Below, one piece after another: positions 11,085 to 21,648 of a stretch of 64,000 nt of DNA; position 1 is the first letter of the stretch; each line of letters begins with the position of its first letter. Source of the DNA: UBA6263 sp049305865 (GTDB taxonomy: Bacteria > Patescibacteriota > Gracilibacteria > Absconditabacterales > Absconditicoccaceae). The notes beneath the pieces were generated by a model. The model was not told where the DNA came from, made no database searches, and was given only the letters and a program-made list of their open reading frames with translations. Location: assembly GCA_049305865.1 (NCBI GenBank), contig JBAQPP010000041.1:12670-76669 (forward strand), read 5' to 3'. Position numbers and translations under genes: made by a program.

Positions 11085-11708
11085 TTACATACTCTTAATA
11101 ATCTTCTTCACAACACCTATAATCTTTGCTTCATCATATTTATCTACTTCCAATTTATCAAAAAATCTATTTACTGATTCTAGATATATTTTATCATCTT
11201 TTTTTAGTATCTTTTTAAGTTTAGGGAGTTGATTATGGATTACGAAGACATAATCATTGGGCTCATAACTACTCTGCTGTCTAATCAAAACCAAGTCTCA
11301 GTCTTGAATTTTTGGTTCCATACTATTTCATTTTGCTCTTACAAAAAAACAATTATCTACATTACCTGTTCATAGAAATGCTAATGTAACAGGTAATTGT
11401 TCTTGTGAATATTCTTCTACTATAGATTTTCATTTATTTCCACATTGAGCAAATCAATAGATAGGAAGCTGCAATATATCAGTAAATTTATTTTCTATAG
11501 TTTCTTTGAGCAATCTAAATCAATTTCAATCTTTGACAAAATATCATTTTAAGACAAGCTGATTTAGTTTATTCAAAACTGTCTGAGGATGTGAAACACC
11601 TATTGCTTGAGCAATTTCTCTAAGAGTAATACCCTCTTGAGTAGTATTTTTTTTAAAGAAGTTAATAAGTTCTTTTTGAACATTATCCAAATCATTTTTT
11701 TTAAACAT
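11085..11708 (-). CDS. lexA: LexA-like self-cleaving repressor
   Basis: A 207-residue protein with a winged-helix N-terminal half (LREIAQAIGVSHPQTVLNKL, about 24-44) and a C-terminal S24 peptidase half. The likely self-cleavage bond is Cys-Gly in FAQCGNKG (about residue 87), the nucleophile is Ser in GNSMEP (about 127), and the base is Lys in the PKLKK region (about 162). LexA itself cleaves Ala-Gly; Cys-Gly is the UmuD-type pair. Family role: repress DNA-damage genes until RecA filaments trigger cleavage. recA lies 0.8 kb away, which fits. The DNA-binding helix contains SHPQT, not the classical LexA residues, so it may recognise a different operator; see the shared 15-bp box at 11729. Confidence 0.82.
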
Positions 11709-11728
11709 ACATAATGTGTTAGTAAATA

Positions 11729-11743
11729 AAGTAGATCGATAGC
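11729..11743 (-). promoter_or_regulatory. Candidate LexA-type operator upstream of lexA
   Basis: On the minus strand this reads GCTATCGATCTACTT, ending 20 bp before the lexA-like start codon. The same 15-mer with one difference (GCTATCGACCTACTT) lies at 12190, 33 bp upstream of the four-helix-bundle gene. Two near-identical boxes in adjacent promoter regions beside a repressor gene suggest an operator. This is inference. Confidence 0.35.
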
Positions 11744-11751
11744 AAATATTT

Positions 11752-12156
11752 TTAGTTGGTTTCTTTATTTAAATTTAATAATTCAGATTTTTCTTCGTCT
11801 TTTTTAGTTTTGCTTTTTATAAATCATACGATTCATGCAACTGTTTTATTTAAAGATTCCATAAATTTGGAATATTCATCAGTTGTAAAATATCATAAAT
11901 CATTACCTACAATCAACATGCTTTTTACTTCTCACATTGATCATTTTGCTATACCAAGATATTTTATAAGTTCTTTACCAAATCATTTTTCATAACCATC
12001 GGCTATATTGTTTGATACAGCTAGTGTAGCTTTTAACAATTGGTTCTTATAAAAATAATCTTTAAATTCTGCACCTGCAAATTTGTTACATAAATTTACA
12101 AACAAATCTTTGCTTTCCTTCCGGATAAATAATTTTTCAAAAGTTTCTACGTTCAT
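11752..12156 (-). CDS. Four-helix-bundle protein (S23/TIGR02436-like)
   Basis: A 134-residue protein with the family signature: KDLFVNLCNKF, then ATLAVSNNIADGYEKG, KELIKYLGIAKGSMGEVKSML and GYFTTDEY. Members of this helical-bundle family were first seen as intervening-sequence ORFs in 23S rRNA genes and are common, often multicopy, in CPR and Bacteroidetes genomes; no biochemical role is established. A Lys/Glu-rich tail extends past the usual about 120 residues. It sits 43 bp upstream of the lexA-like gene on the same strand and may be co-transcribed with it. Confidence 0.8.
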
Positions 12157-12189
12157 TTTTACAATATTAAAGTATAAAATTTCTGTTCG

Positions 12190-12204
12190 GCTATCGACCT
12201 ACTT
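12190..12204 (+). promoter_or_regulatory. Second copy of candidate LexA-type operator
   Basis: GCTATCGACCTACTT, matching the box upstream of the lexA-like gene at 14 of 15 positions. It lies 33 bp upstream of the start of the four-helix-bundle gene (12156) and about 280 bp upstream of recA. Confidence 0.35.
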
Positions 12205-12231
12205 ATCTACGTACGCCAACATATATAAGGA

Positions 12232-12292
12232 AATTTTTGACAAAATCAAGTCATTTTTTGACAAGATCAATCTATTTTTTGACAGATTATGA
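12232..12292 (+). repeat. Three-unit tandem repeat, about 21-bp period
   Basis: Three successive units each starting with ATTTTTGACA or ATTTTTTGACA, the first two followed by A(A/G)ATCAA; the third diverges after GACAG. The TTGACA core resembles a -35 box repeated three times, or an iteron for a DNA-binding protein. No -10 box sits at a consistent distance. Confidence 0.5.
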
Positions 12293-12374
12293 TTCACAGG
12301 TTTAAAACTACTAAATTTTCTCTTGATTTTTTTACGAATCTTATTATTATACTCACGTCATCAAAAAAAATACT

Positions 12375-12444
12375 CGTCATTTCGACTAAGGTGGAGAAAT
12401 CTCTGAATATAATGAAAGAGGTATCTCGACAAAAAACTCGAAAT
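12375..12444. repeat. REP-like inverted repeat (TCATTTCGAC type)
   Basis: Left arm CGTCATTTCGACTAAGG then TGGAGAAATCTCT; right arm AGAGGTATCTCGAC and CTCGAAAT, separated by a short AT spacer. The arms are imperfectly complementary, giving a decayed hairpin of the widely distributed GTCATTTCGAC...GAGAAATCTC family. Confidence 0.55.
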
Positions 12445-12482
12445 AAAAGTATAACAAGTACTTTATATATTTAAAATAAAAC

Positions 12483-13553
12483 ATGACAGGAAAAAAAGAC
12501 TTATTAAAGGATGCTTTTGCAAACATTGAAAAGCAATTTGGTAAATGAGCTATTATGAGGATGGGAGACAACGCAAATGTATGATTAGTTAGCACTTTCC
12601 ATAGTTGATCATATGTTTTGGATCTTATACTATGAGGTTGATATCCAGAATGAAGAGTTGTAGAAATTTATTGACCCGAATCATCTGGTAAAACTACTAT
12701 AGCACTACATGCTATAGCTGAGATACAAAAACGTTGAGAAATAGCAGCATTTATAGATGCAGAACATGCACTCGATCCGCAATATGCTAGGACATTAGGA
12801 GTAAATACAGATGAATTATTACTTTCTCAACCAGATTTCTGAGAACAAGCACTTCAGATAGCAGAAGAACTTGCAAAATCATGAGCAGTAAAACTTATAG
12901 TTATAGATTCTGTTGCTGCGCTAGTACCTAGAGCTGAAGTAGAATGAGATATGTGAGATTCTTATATGTGATTACAAGCTAGGATGATGTCACAATGACT
13001 TAGAAAATTAGCTTCAATATTAGCAAAAAGCTGAACAACATGTGTTTTCATCAATCAAATAAGGATGAAAATATGAATCATGTTTGGTAATCCAGAAACT
13101 ACCCCATGATGAAATGCACTCAAATTTTTTGCTTCCCAGAGGATAGAAATCAGAAAATGAGATAAAATCATGGAAGAAAAAGAACAAATCTGATATTTAG
13201 CAAAGATTAAAATTGCTAAAAATAAAATATCTGCTCCATTCAAGACTGCAGAACTTCCTGTAAAATGGAAAATGTGATATGACAAAACATTGGATATCAT
13301 AGAAGCTTGAGTAATACTCAAATTAATATGAAAATGATGAGCCTTTTATAGTATATGAAACCAAAAATTTCAATGAAAAGAGAAACTTGCACAAGCAGTA
13401 GAAAATGATGAAAAAGTAAAGAAAAATCTAGAAAAGGATATTCAAAATAAAATCAAAGAAATGAGGATGTGAAAAAAAGTTTTAGATGACGCAGCTCTTG
13501 TAATAGCACAAGATGATGTAGAAGATCAAGTAGCTGAAGTATCTAGTGAATAA
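12483..13553 (+). CDS. recA: RecA recombinase
   Basis: A 356-residue DNA strand-exchange ATPase. Visible landmarks: MAW-region equivalent FGKGAIMRMGD, Walker A GPESSGKT (about 64-71), FIDAEHALDP with the catalytic glutamate, Walker B LIVIDSVAAL, L1 and L2 loop regions (SYMGLQARMMSQ and NPETTPGG), and FINQIRMKIG. The first glycine of the P-loop is TGA (12672), direct proof that TGA encodes glycine here. The C-terminus is Lys/Glu-rich and ends EVSSE, as in other RecA proteins. Single-gene unit: 326 bp of regulatory-looking DNA upstream, a strong terminator downstream. Length is normal for the family. Confidence 0.97.
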
Positions 13554-13580
13554 ATCAGTTTGACTACCCTATCAAATAAA

Positions 13581-13610
13581 AAAAGCCCCGCGAAATATCG
13601 GGGTTTTTTA
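13581..13610. terminator. Strong bidirectional terminator after recA
   Basis: AAAAAGCCCCG, a short loop, then CGGGGTTTTTT. The GC stem with a flanking A-run and T-run suits termination of recA and of the convergent M23 peptidase gene. Confidence 0.9.
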
Positions 13611-13637
13611 TTTTATTGTTTTATCAATTAGGATAAT

Positions 13638-15065
13638 TTAATTTACAACGCTTAAAGATAGCTTAGTTATCTTTTTTCATCCAAAATTAACCAGAACACT
13701 ACTTGTTCATATATTATTTCATTTAACCTTTATTTCTATTCTACCATCATTCACAAGCTTTATACTAGTTAGATTAAGTCATATATTTGTATTTGTAGAC
13801 ATCAAAGTAAATGGAATGGATAATATTCAATTATATTTTTCTGTTGGATTCTTTTTATTTACATTTATTATAATCAGTCATTCTTCTCATAATTTTAAAT
13901 TTCTTCAGCTCAAATCACTTTCTATCCATACTTCATTTTGGTTCCAAAAATGCTGTGAATATTGATCTAAATTAGAAATATCCAATACTAAATTTTCTCT
14001 CTTAATTTGTTGATCGGCAACCACATTTATAACATTACTAGTATTAGTAACTACTTGTACAACAGGCGGAGTTGGAGTATTTACCACATTATTTGTTGTA
14101 TTTGTCGTTGTTGTTATCTTTCAAGTAACTTGAGTTGGAGTATTTGCTGGGACTATATTATTGATAATTTGATTAGTTCACGTCTTATTTTCAACCAATA
14201 CTGATATAGAATAATTTCATTCTATCAATTTTATAGGATCATATTCATTAGCTAATAATTGTTCTCTACAAAGTCATTCTTGAATAATTTTGTAATGTCA
14301 CTTACTCAAATCTGGACAATTTAGATAAGAGTATTTTGGCCATCATCAAGCATCTTTTGCAATCTCAAAATGAACATGGTATCATCATAAGGCACCAAAT
14401 GTATTACCAGAATTTCAAACTGTTCATATACGTTGTCATTTATTTACAGTCTTTCATTGTTCTATCTCTATAGTATCCATATGAGCATAAATAACGTATA
14501 TATATTCTCATTTATATAAGTATTTTATTTTAATTACGTTTCCATACGCACTATTCCATCATGCAAAATATACTTTTCAATTTCATATAGAATAAAGTGG
14601 CGTTCCACGAGCAGTAGCAAAATCCACACCAGCATGAGCTCATACATTTGTGTTTCGACTTTCACTATAAGAAGCTCATCGTAAAGTTGTGTAAATATCT
14701 CCATATCAATCAGATCCTTTGTATTTATCATAATTTGCTCAATATATAATAGGTAAGTCTATTTTACAATTATCTGGCATATCATCTCGATAGAGAGTTC
14801 TACACTCAAGAGTAGATACTTCTCTTAAAGGATATTCAAAACTAGTATTATTTGGTAAACTAGTACCTCAAGCAAAAATAAATGTAAAAAGCGACATAAA
14901 AACTATCAATATTAATTCTCAAACATGTAACCAATGATGGTGAATATGATTGATATAACATATAGCTTTATGGATATGTCTATGTCAGTGTTTACAAATA
15001 TGCTTATGAATCCTAGATTCAATTCAGCATTTTATATGTTCATGAATTTTTGTTTTTATTCACAT
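13638..15065 (-). CDS. Membrane-anchored M23 peptidase with His-rich N-terminus
   Basis: A 475-residue protein. Residues 1-45 are remarkably rich in histidine, with Cys (HEHIKC, HKHICKHGHRHIHK, INHIHHHW), followed by one membrane span or signal (ELILIVFMSLFTFIFAGG, about 48-65). The M23/LytM zinc-peptidase domain is about residues 125-240: first zinc motif HAGVDF (about 142), then YAHM, then HVHF (about 231). A Thr/Pro/Val linker with NTTNNVVNTPTPP leads to a C-terminal beta-sandwich-like domain (about 330-475). M23 enzymes cut peptide cross-bridges in peptidoglycan. I chose ATG at 15065 because it is the only ATG before the span; an upstream non-ATG start is possible. Confidence 0.8.
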
Positions 15066-15226
15066 AAGAATGTTTAAATCCGTAAAATGTGATACAAAAC
15101 TAATTATATCAACATTTATAAGATTTGTCAAATTTAGGAGTACAAAATTTTGAATTGTTATTAATTGCTTTTTTTTTATACATAATACAAATTTACCTAT
15201 ATTTAGTCTATTATCTTGCGTCTTTA

Positions 15227-16351
15227 ATGAAAATTTTATTCGTACTAGATTATTTTACGCCACACAAAGGCTGATTAGAAACTGTTTTTGAAAATATTAT
15301 ACACAGACTTACTAATAAATGATACGAAGTACTCGTTCTTACAAGCCATTTTGATGAAAAATTAAAAAAACTAGAAAAATTAAACAATATCACATTTTAT
15401 AGAACATGAAAAACAAGGATCAGATTTATTTTTAGTTCTATTTTCTTGGGAATCAAAATATTAAAAAACAATAGAGATATACAAATAATACACACAAGTA
15501 CATATTGATGAGCCATACCAGCATCTATTTTATGATTATTGTTTCACAAAAAAGTAATACTAACGATTCATGAAATATTTTGAAAATTGCGAAACTTTTA
15601 TAAATGAAGTTTCTACTGATTCTTTTATAGATTATTTGAAAATTTAATATTCCAATTCCCCTACGACATATATCAATGCGTCTCTACATATACATTAAAC
15701 TCATTAAGAATAAGCTACAACATATCTGACAAAAAAATGGTAATGATTCACAACGGTGTAGATACAGATTTTTGGAACCCAGCAAAAATTAATCAATCTC
15801 AAATAAAAATATTAAAACAAAAATACTGACTAGAAAGCAAAATCACACTGCTATACTATTGACACGCATGAAAATCAAAAGGCATAGATTATCTAGTAAA
15901 AGCCATACCAGAAATACTAAAAATCAGTCCAAAAATAAAATTATTATTTAATCTTATAAATTCCAAAAGAAAAGAAAAAATAAAACAAGAAATTTTGAAA
16001 CATATTAAAAAGAATCCTGAAAAAATTCAACTTTTTGATTGATTCGAAATGCATGAGTTACGCAATCTAATAGCATGTTCAGACATAGTAATTGCTCCAT
16101 CTATCTCAGAATGATTTGGATCAGTACACACAGAAAGTGTAGCTATGGATAAATTTCTTTTGACTACAAATATCTCATCAATCCCTGAAGTTGTACGATG
16201 AAAGGTAAAATTTATAAGACCAGGATCTTCACAAGAAATAGTAAAATGAATCCAAGAAATTTTGGAATGAAATATAGAAAACATACCGACAAAAATATTT
16301 TCTCGAGAAGATACAATAAAAAAGTTAGAAGAAATTTATAAAACCATATAA
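15227..16351 (+). CDS. GT4-type glycosyltransferase
   Basis: A 374-residue GT-B fold enzyme that transfers a sugar from a nucleotide sugar, probably in envelope polysaccharide synthesis. N-terminal Rossmann half: MKILFVLDYFTPHKGGLE and HTSTYGGAIPAS; linker VIHNGVD at about 185; C-terminal half: LLYYGHAGKSKGIDYLVKA and the GT4 donor-site motif APSISEGFGSVHTES (about 285-299). The donor and acceptor are unknown. It shares a 161-bp divergent region with the M23 peptidase and converges on murL with only 8 bp between stops. Many TGA glycines, including those of the first GG pair. Confidence 0.88.
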
Positions 16352-16359
16352 ACAAGTTA

Positions 16360-17736
16360 TCAATTATTCTTATACCACGTTAAAAGTTTGGATTTTATAT
16401 TTTTTGGAATCAAATCCTCATCCGTATATAAGTTAAAAAGTTTATTTTCTAGATCTATAAATTCAGACTCAATCATATTGGTCAATATTTCTTTTTCAAA
16501 AGTTTTTAGTATAATAGGTATTTCCATACTATCTTTTTTTAATTTTTTATAATACATATACATAGCCAAAACTACTTCTTCATTTGTACCTACACACTCA
16601 AATGGCTTGATACCAGATACACCCAAAAGTTCCCTAAATAAATTATCCAAATCAACAGCATCATATAATTCCTTTCAAAAAATTATATTTACCTGTTCAT
16701 CAGTAATAAATGGTCTAAATATACTATAAACAAATGCACATTTCGGACATTTACAACATCGTCTATCTTTAGTTGTTTTATTTTGTTCTATTATTTTAAA
16801 GTTATTATTACAACTACTAAACACATCAAAATATTTTCAATATTTTATAAAATCTCTAGCGATAAGTATTTCATACATTCATCTAAGTAAGCTGAAATAT
16901 TTCACATCAGATGAAATATAATTATTAACATATCGATCCAAATCTTTTTCAAATTCAAAACTTTTACTATATTGATGATTTATGGCAATTCCATCCATAT
17001 AAGTATTGGGTTCATTTGAGCTTTTTTCATTTGCCAATACTATATAATTATAATCATATAAATATGCTGCCATCTCCAATACAAAAGCTATTATACCAGT
17101 AATAGGTACATGTCCATTATAATATCACTGTTGATTCATATCAAAAAGTTTGTTATCCATTTGCCTAGTTATCAGCAGCCTAGGAACTCATATCTTATCA
17201 CCTACAGATTGATGTAGTATATAATCTTTCCCAAATGTACAAGTATCAAACTTTAATCATATATCTCCAAAAATATGACTTACAAACAGACTATCTTTTC
17301 ATCATCACAACGTGACCAAAGCTTTTTGTGAATTAATATTAATTTTTTTATATTCTTTTATTTTATTATCACTATTTACAAAATAGCATAAATCTAAAGG
17401 GGATATTTTATTTCTAAAAAAATATTCTCCAAGTCAGTTTATATAAAATTTCCTCCAAAATTCTTTTTGTCTATCATCAATAAATCAATTCTCGATAATA
17501 ATTTCTCTAGTCGGGCAAAGTTTATAATAACTTATAGCCAGAGCAATAGACATATGGAAAACAAGTCAGTCTATAACATCTTGATCGATATTTTTTTCAA
17601 TAACAAATCATTTACAAGTAAAATCAATTTCTTCTACAAAAAAAATATCATCATCAAAACTAAAATTAAAAATTGCTTTTAATGATTTTTTATCAAACTC
17701 GCTAGATTTTATTATAAATTTATCAAATTTCTTCAT
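16360..17736 (-). CDS. murL: MurL-like UDP-MurNAc-L-Ala-L-Glu epimerase
   Basis: A 458-residue protein with an ATP-pyrophosphatase-like P-loop, LVTLGGGKDSLF (about 140-150), then LLITRQMD, GYYNGHVPITGI, LANEKSSNEPN, INHQYSKSFEFE, and a C-terminal Cys cluster CCKCPKC (about 340). This pattern and order match MurL, the ATP-dependent enzyme that epimerises the terminal L-Glu of UDP-MurNAc-L-Ala-L-Glu to D-Glu, described in Xanthomonas together with MurD2. The divergent neighbour is MurD, only 114 bp away, which strongly supports the assignment. The three glycines of the P-loop are all TGA. Main uncertainty: related PP-loop proteins of unknown role exist. Confidence 0.8.
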
Positions 17737-17850
17737 GTTATAAAAACAATATAAGTAGAAATTATTTAATTATACAAATATGCTTTGCAATAGAATCTAT
17801 TTTTTTTATATTTCCAAAGCACGATAAAAGCTTTTAATCATTGGGAATAT

Positions 17851-19176
17851 ATGAAAATATCAGATTTATCAGACAAAAAGATAGCCATACTATGATTTGG
17901 ACTAGAATGAAAATCAAGTCTCAATTTTTTGCTAAAAAATAATATTAATCCATCAAATATAACTATATTAGATTGGAATAAATTAGACAATATTCCCCAA
18001 TCTATAAAATCTATCAATTGAAAAGACTATCTAAAAGATATTTCTGAATATGACATCATCCTCAAAACTGCTTGATCATCCATATATCTTAATAAAGAAC
18101 TAATTCCGGTCAAAAGCAAAATAATAACTCAAATGCAATTATTTTTTGATAATTATAAGTGAAAAATTATATGAGTAACAGCTAGTAAATGAAAGTCTAC
18201 AATATCTACACTATTATACCAAGTCATAAAAGATGCAGGTAAAAATGTGAAATTTGTATGAAATATATGAATCCCAGTACTAGACGAGATAGACTTTAAA
18301 CAAGAATATGATTATGTTGTATGTGAGATATCAAGTTATATGCTAGAATTTTTAAACAAAACAAATTATATATCTATATTGTGAAGTATATTTCCAGAAC
18401 ATTTGGATTGGCATAATGGTTTTGAAAATTATCTAAATGCTAAACTCAACATATTAGATTGATCACAGTTAAATATAGTATTTCAAAATACACTAGACAC
18501 ATACGATTGAATACAAAAACAATACCAAAACATAATATCATATTGAAAAAATTGAACCTATTCATGGGAAAAATGATTTTTCACAAAAGATTGAAGTCTT
18601 CTATTTTCTACAAAAGATATTAAATTATTATGAGATCATAACCTAGAAAATATATGTGCGATATTGACAACCATAGATCAACTATGAATAGACATCAAAA
18701 CAGCAAAGCAAACAATCAATAATTTCACATGACTACCACACAGGCTAGAATTTGTATGAACATATGATTCTATAGATTTTTATGATGATGCAATATCCAC
18801 AACCCCAGAAAGCACCATACAAGCTATCAAGACACTAAATAAAAGAATTGATACAATTTTTCTATGATGAACAGATAGGGGTTATAATTTTGATGGATTA
18901 GCAAACCATATTAACCAATCAAACATAAGAAACATAGTTCTATTTTCCCCATCTTGAAAGAAAATCAAAGAATCATTACAAAACAATAATGATATAAATT
19001 TTTATGAAACAAATGATATGTTATTAGCTGTAGATTTTGCCTTTCAAAATACATTAAAATGAAAAATATGTTTATTATCCACAGCTTCTCCTAGCTATAG
19101 TATACGAAAAAATTTCGAAGAGAAATGAAATCTTTTTAAAAAACATATTAATGAACATTTTAAAGTTCAAAAATAA
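17851..19176 (+). CDS. murD: UDP-MurNAc-L-alanine:glutamate ligase (MurD family)
   Basis: A 441-residue Mur ligase that adds glutamate to UDP-MurNAc-L-Ala using ATP. N-terminal Rossmann-like domain: KIAILGFGLEGKSS. Central ATPase: GVTASKGKST (about 110-119), SYMLEF, FPEHLDWH, DHNLENICA. C-terminal domain: LPHRLEFVG, FYDDAISTTPEST, LGGTDRGYNF and LLSTASPSYS. Length is normal. Placement beside murL suggests it is the MurD2 type, which uses L-Glu rather than D-Glu; sequence alone cannot prove the stereochemistry. Upstream are divergent promoters with murL. Confidence 0.9.
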
Positions 19177-19271
19177 GCTTGACTTTCATATTAAAATAAA
19201 TATTGCTAAGATCCCATATTAGGGAAAAAACAAAATTATAAAATAAATAACAAAATTTTTAAAATCAAAGT

Positions 19272-19550
19272 ATGAACGAAAATTCATTAAAAACAGCGTT
19301 TTTTATAACGCTACCAAGAGAAGATGCAAAAAAAGACAGAGAGCTCTCTGGAATGAGAGCCTTTACAAGGGACGAGATGGTAACCAAAGTCTCGGCCTTA
19401 AACGGAAAAGGTAAAAATTACAAAGTTGTAGAGTTGGATATACCCGAAAATGGGTGTAAATCAGTAGGAAAAAACTGTGTAATGATTCCTAGAACTTCTA
19501 AGGCAATTATTAAAGATTGTCATGAGGTAGAAGACTTCATCAACCAGTAA
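19272..19550 (+). CDS. Small soluble protein, unknown, no TGA codons
   Basis: A 92-residue protein I do not recognise. Sequence features: KTAFFITLPRE, SGMRAFTRDEM, NGKGKNYKVVELDIPENG, two or three cysteines, and the ending DFINQ. The mixed beta/alpha character suggests a compact fold. All its glycines are GGN, and codons such as GGG, GTC and CTC are more frequent than in neighbours. It has a TTGACT-like -35 at 19181 upstream and a strong terminator just downstream, so it is an independently transcribed gene. Confidence 0.7.
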   Translation: MNENSLKTAFFITLPREDAKKDRELSGMRAFTRDEMVTKVSALNGKGKNYKVVELDIPENGCKSVGKNCVMIPRTSKAIIKDCHEVEDFINQ

Positions 19551-19572
19551 ACAAAACATTTCACGATTTTTA

Positions 19573-19605
19573 AGGAAAGGGGGGCGTATAAGCCTCCCTT
19601 TTACG
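19573..19605 (+). terminator. Rho-independent terminator
   Basis: GGGGGGC, a 6-base loop, GCCTCCC, then TTTT, 22 bp after the stop of the 92-residue protein. Confidence 0.8.
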
Positions 19606-19666
19606 TTTGAAAAAACATAGGAAATAATTAAATATATAAGCATCAATATTTAGAGCTCCAAAGACT

Positions 19667-21106
19667 ATGAAAAAGTTAAAAACACTTATGATAATATCAC
19701 TGCTAATACTGACAATCTCTGCAAGCAAAGCTGAGAATTTTTTAAATTTCGGTGAGTTCTTTACAGCATATTTTGATACAATATGATCAGATATTCCAAA
19801 ATCTTACAAATATATAAAATTAAATTTTAAAAACATAAATCAAACCTGAAAGATCTATGATGCCCTACAAAAATGAGTTTATATGGATCTTATGCCAAAC
19901 CAAAAAATTGATCTAAAATTAAATCAAAAAATTACACAAAAACAAGTATCTGTACTTATAAAAAGTAATTTCGATATAGATATACAATATTTATCATGAG
20001 GAGTTACACTAGATCGATTATGATATATTTTATCACAATTAGAAGAATCAGATTTTCAGAATATTAGTACTCAAGATCAAATCATGGAACATGTTTATGA
20101 TACACTACAATCAAACTATTTTTATGAAGATGTTCTCAATGACGACCTAATGAGTTATTGAGCTATCAAATGAATGGTAAAATCTTTAGATGACCCATAT
20201 ACAGAGTTTTTTACTCCAGATGAAGCAAAAGCATTTAATGAAGATATCAATTGAGAATTTCAGTGAATATGAGCATATCTTGAAAAAAATAAAAATTGAG
20301 AAATAATTATAATCAGCCCACTCAAGTGATCTCCCGCAGAAAAAGCTGGCATACAAGCACAAGACATTATCATAAAAATAAATAATACAGAAATAAACTC
20401 TGATACCAATCTTACACAAGTAGTTAAAATGATAAAATGACCCGAATGAACTACTGTAAAATTAAAAGTGAAGAGATCTGGTGAGGAGATAGATTTCAAT
20501 ATAAAAAGAGAGAAAATAATAATTGAAAATATAGAATCCAAAATATTAGACAATCAATATTGCTACATGGCTATCCATTTGTTTTCATTCTGAATAAATA
20601 AAGATTTTGATTTGAATATGAAAAAGTTCAAAGATTGTTCCAAATATGTATTTGATCTTAGAAATAATCCGTGAGGAGGATTAAAAGAAGTCTCCGATAT
20701 ACTTTGATACTTTATTCCAAATTGAGAACCAGTAGTTACTATAAAAGACAGATATTGAAGTGAAGACTTAAAAGCAAAAAATAAACCATACAAAGTAGAT
20801 AAAAATATTATTATATTGATCAATTGATGATCTGCGTCGGCATCAGAAATATTTGCATGAACAATCAAAGATTACATACCAAGTACTTTACTAGTATGAG
20901 AAAAAACATTTGGTAAGTGATCAGTTCAAAGCATAATAGATTATTTAGATTGATCTATGCTAAAATATACACAAGCTAAACGATATACTTGAAAATCCAA
21001 AAGAAATATTGATAAAGACTGAATTGATTCAGATATAAAAATCAAAGATAATCCAGAAACAACAAATGATGAAATATTAGATAGTATCCAAAAATTAGGT
21101 TTTTAG
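19667..21106 (+). CDS. ctpA: C-terminal processing protease (S41, CtpA/Prc family)
   Basis: A 479-residue secreted serine protease. Residues 1-22 form a signal peptide (LMIISLLILTISASKA). A low-complexity N-terminal region leads to the LDDPYTEFF block, then a PDZ domain (about 185-270, with GIGAYLE and GSPAEKAGIQAQDII). The S41 core has DLRNNPGGGL, the catalytic serine in GGSASASEIFAG (about 388) and the catalytic lysine in TFGKGSVQ (about 415). Such proteases trim exported proteins in the periplasm or outer face. It heads a run with the cysteine hydrolase (16-bp gap) and methyltransferase (13-bp gap). Confidence 0.93.
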
Positions 21107-21122
21107 AAAATAAATAAAAAGA

Positions 21123-21635
21123 ATGCAGACAAAAACAGCTCTTATAGTAATAGATTTTCAAAATGCACGGACTGACGATCAGTCAGATTACTATGTTTGA
21201 AATTTAAAAGAACTTATAACAAAAACCAACTATCTAATAAATTATGCTAGGAATATGGATTATAAAATAATATTCACAAAACATATTGAACAACAATGAG
21301 ATTTTGCAGAACATAGCATAAATTCACACATAATGGATTGAATTGAGAAATCTGATACAGATATAGTTATCCAAAAGAATAAAATCAGTTCATTTTATAA
21401 AACAAATATGGAAGAAGAATTGAATTGAATAGAAAATGTTGTAGTATGTTGAATACTTACAAATCTATGTGTGAGGAGTTTCGTACAAGACGCTTATGAT
21501 AGGGACTATAAAATTGTTTTAATCAAAGATTGTTGCATAGCATTTGACAAAAAAATACACGAGTTTACACTTGAAGATCTCAAGCAGACAAGAGAAGAGA
21601 TAGATATATTAGAGTTAGAAGCTTTTTTAGAATAA
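21123..21635 (+). CDS. Isochorismatase-like cysteine hydrolase
   Basis: A 170-residue alpha/beta hydrolase of the isochorismatase superfamily. The catalytic triad is visible: Asp11 in LIVIDFQN, Lys in QKNKISSFY (about 85), and Cys in CGILTNLCVRSF (about 115) preceded by the usual cis-peptide region. Close relatives include nicotinamidases, but the nicotinamidase metal-site DxHxxxH set is not clear here (the KH and H residues near 56-66 are spaced differently), so I leave the substrate open. Starts 16 bp after ctpA. Confidence 0.82.
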
Positions 21636-21648
21636 TAATGATATAAAA

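Larger units (their letters stand above)
12157..12482. other. 326-bp intergenic region upstream of recA
   Basis: Contains no gene I can support. It holds the 15-bp candidate operator (12190), a three-unit tandem repeat (12232-12292) and a REP-like inverted repeat (12375-12444). The recA promoter is probably near its right edge: TATATAT at about 12465 would serve as a -10, and AAAGTA-7 nt-TACTTT just before it is a dyad that could bind a repressor. Confidence 0.5.

Noticed and set aside
12083..12474. Plus-strand frames of 60-69 residues upstream of recA
   Set aside because: They cross the tandem repeat and REP-like element and have repeat-derived composition.
13638..15183. Start of the M23 peptidase at the ATG at 15183
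   Set aside because: That frame ends in TAG after about 28 codons and is not in phase with the peptidase.
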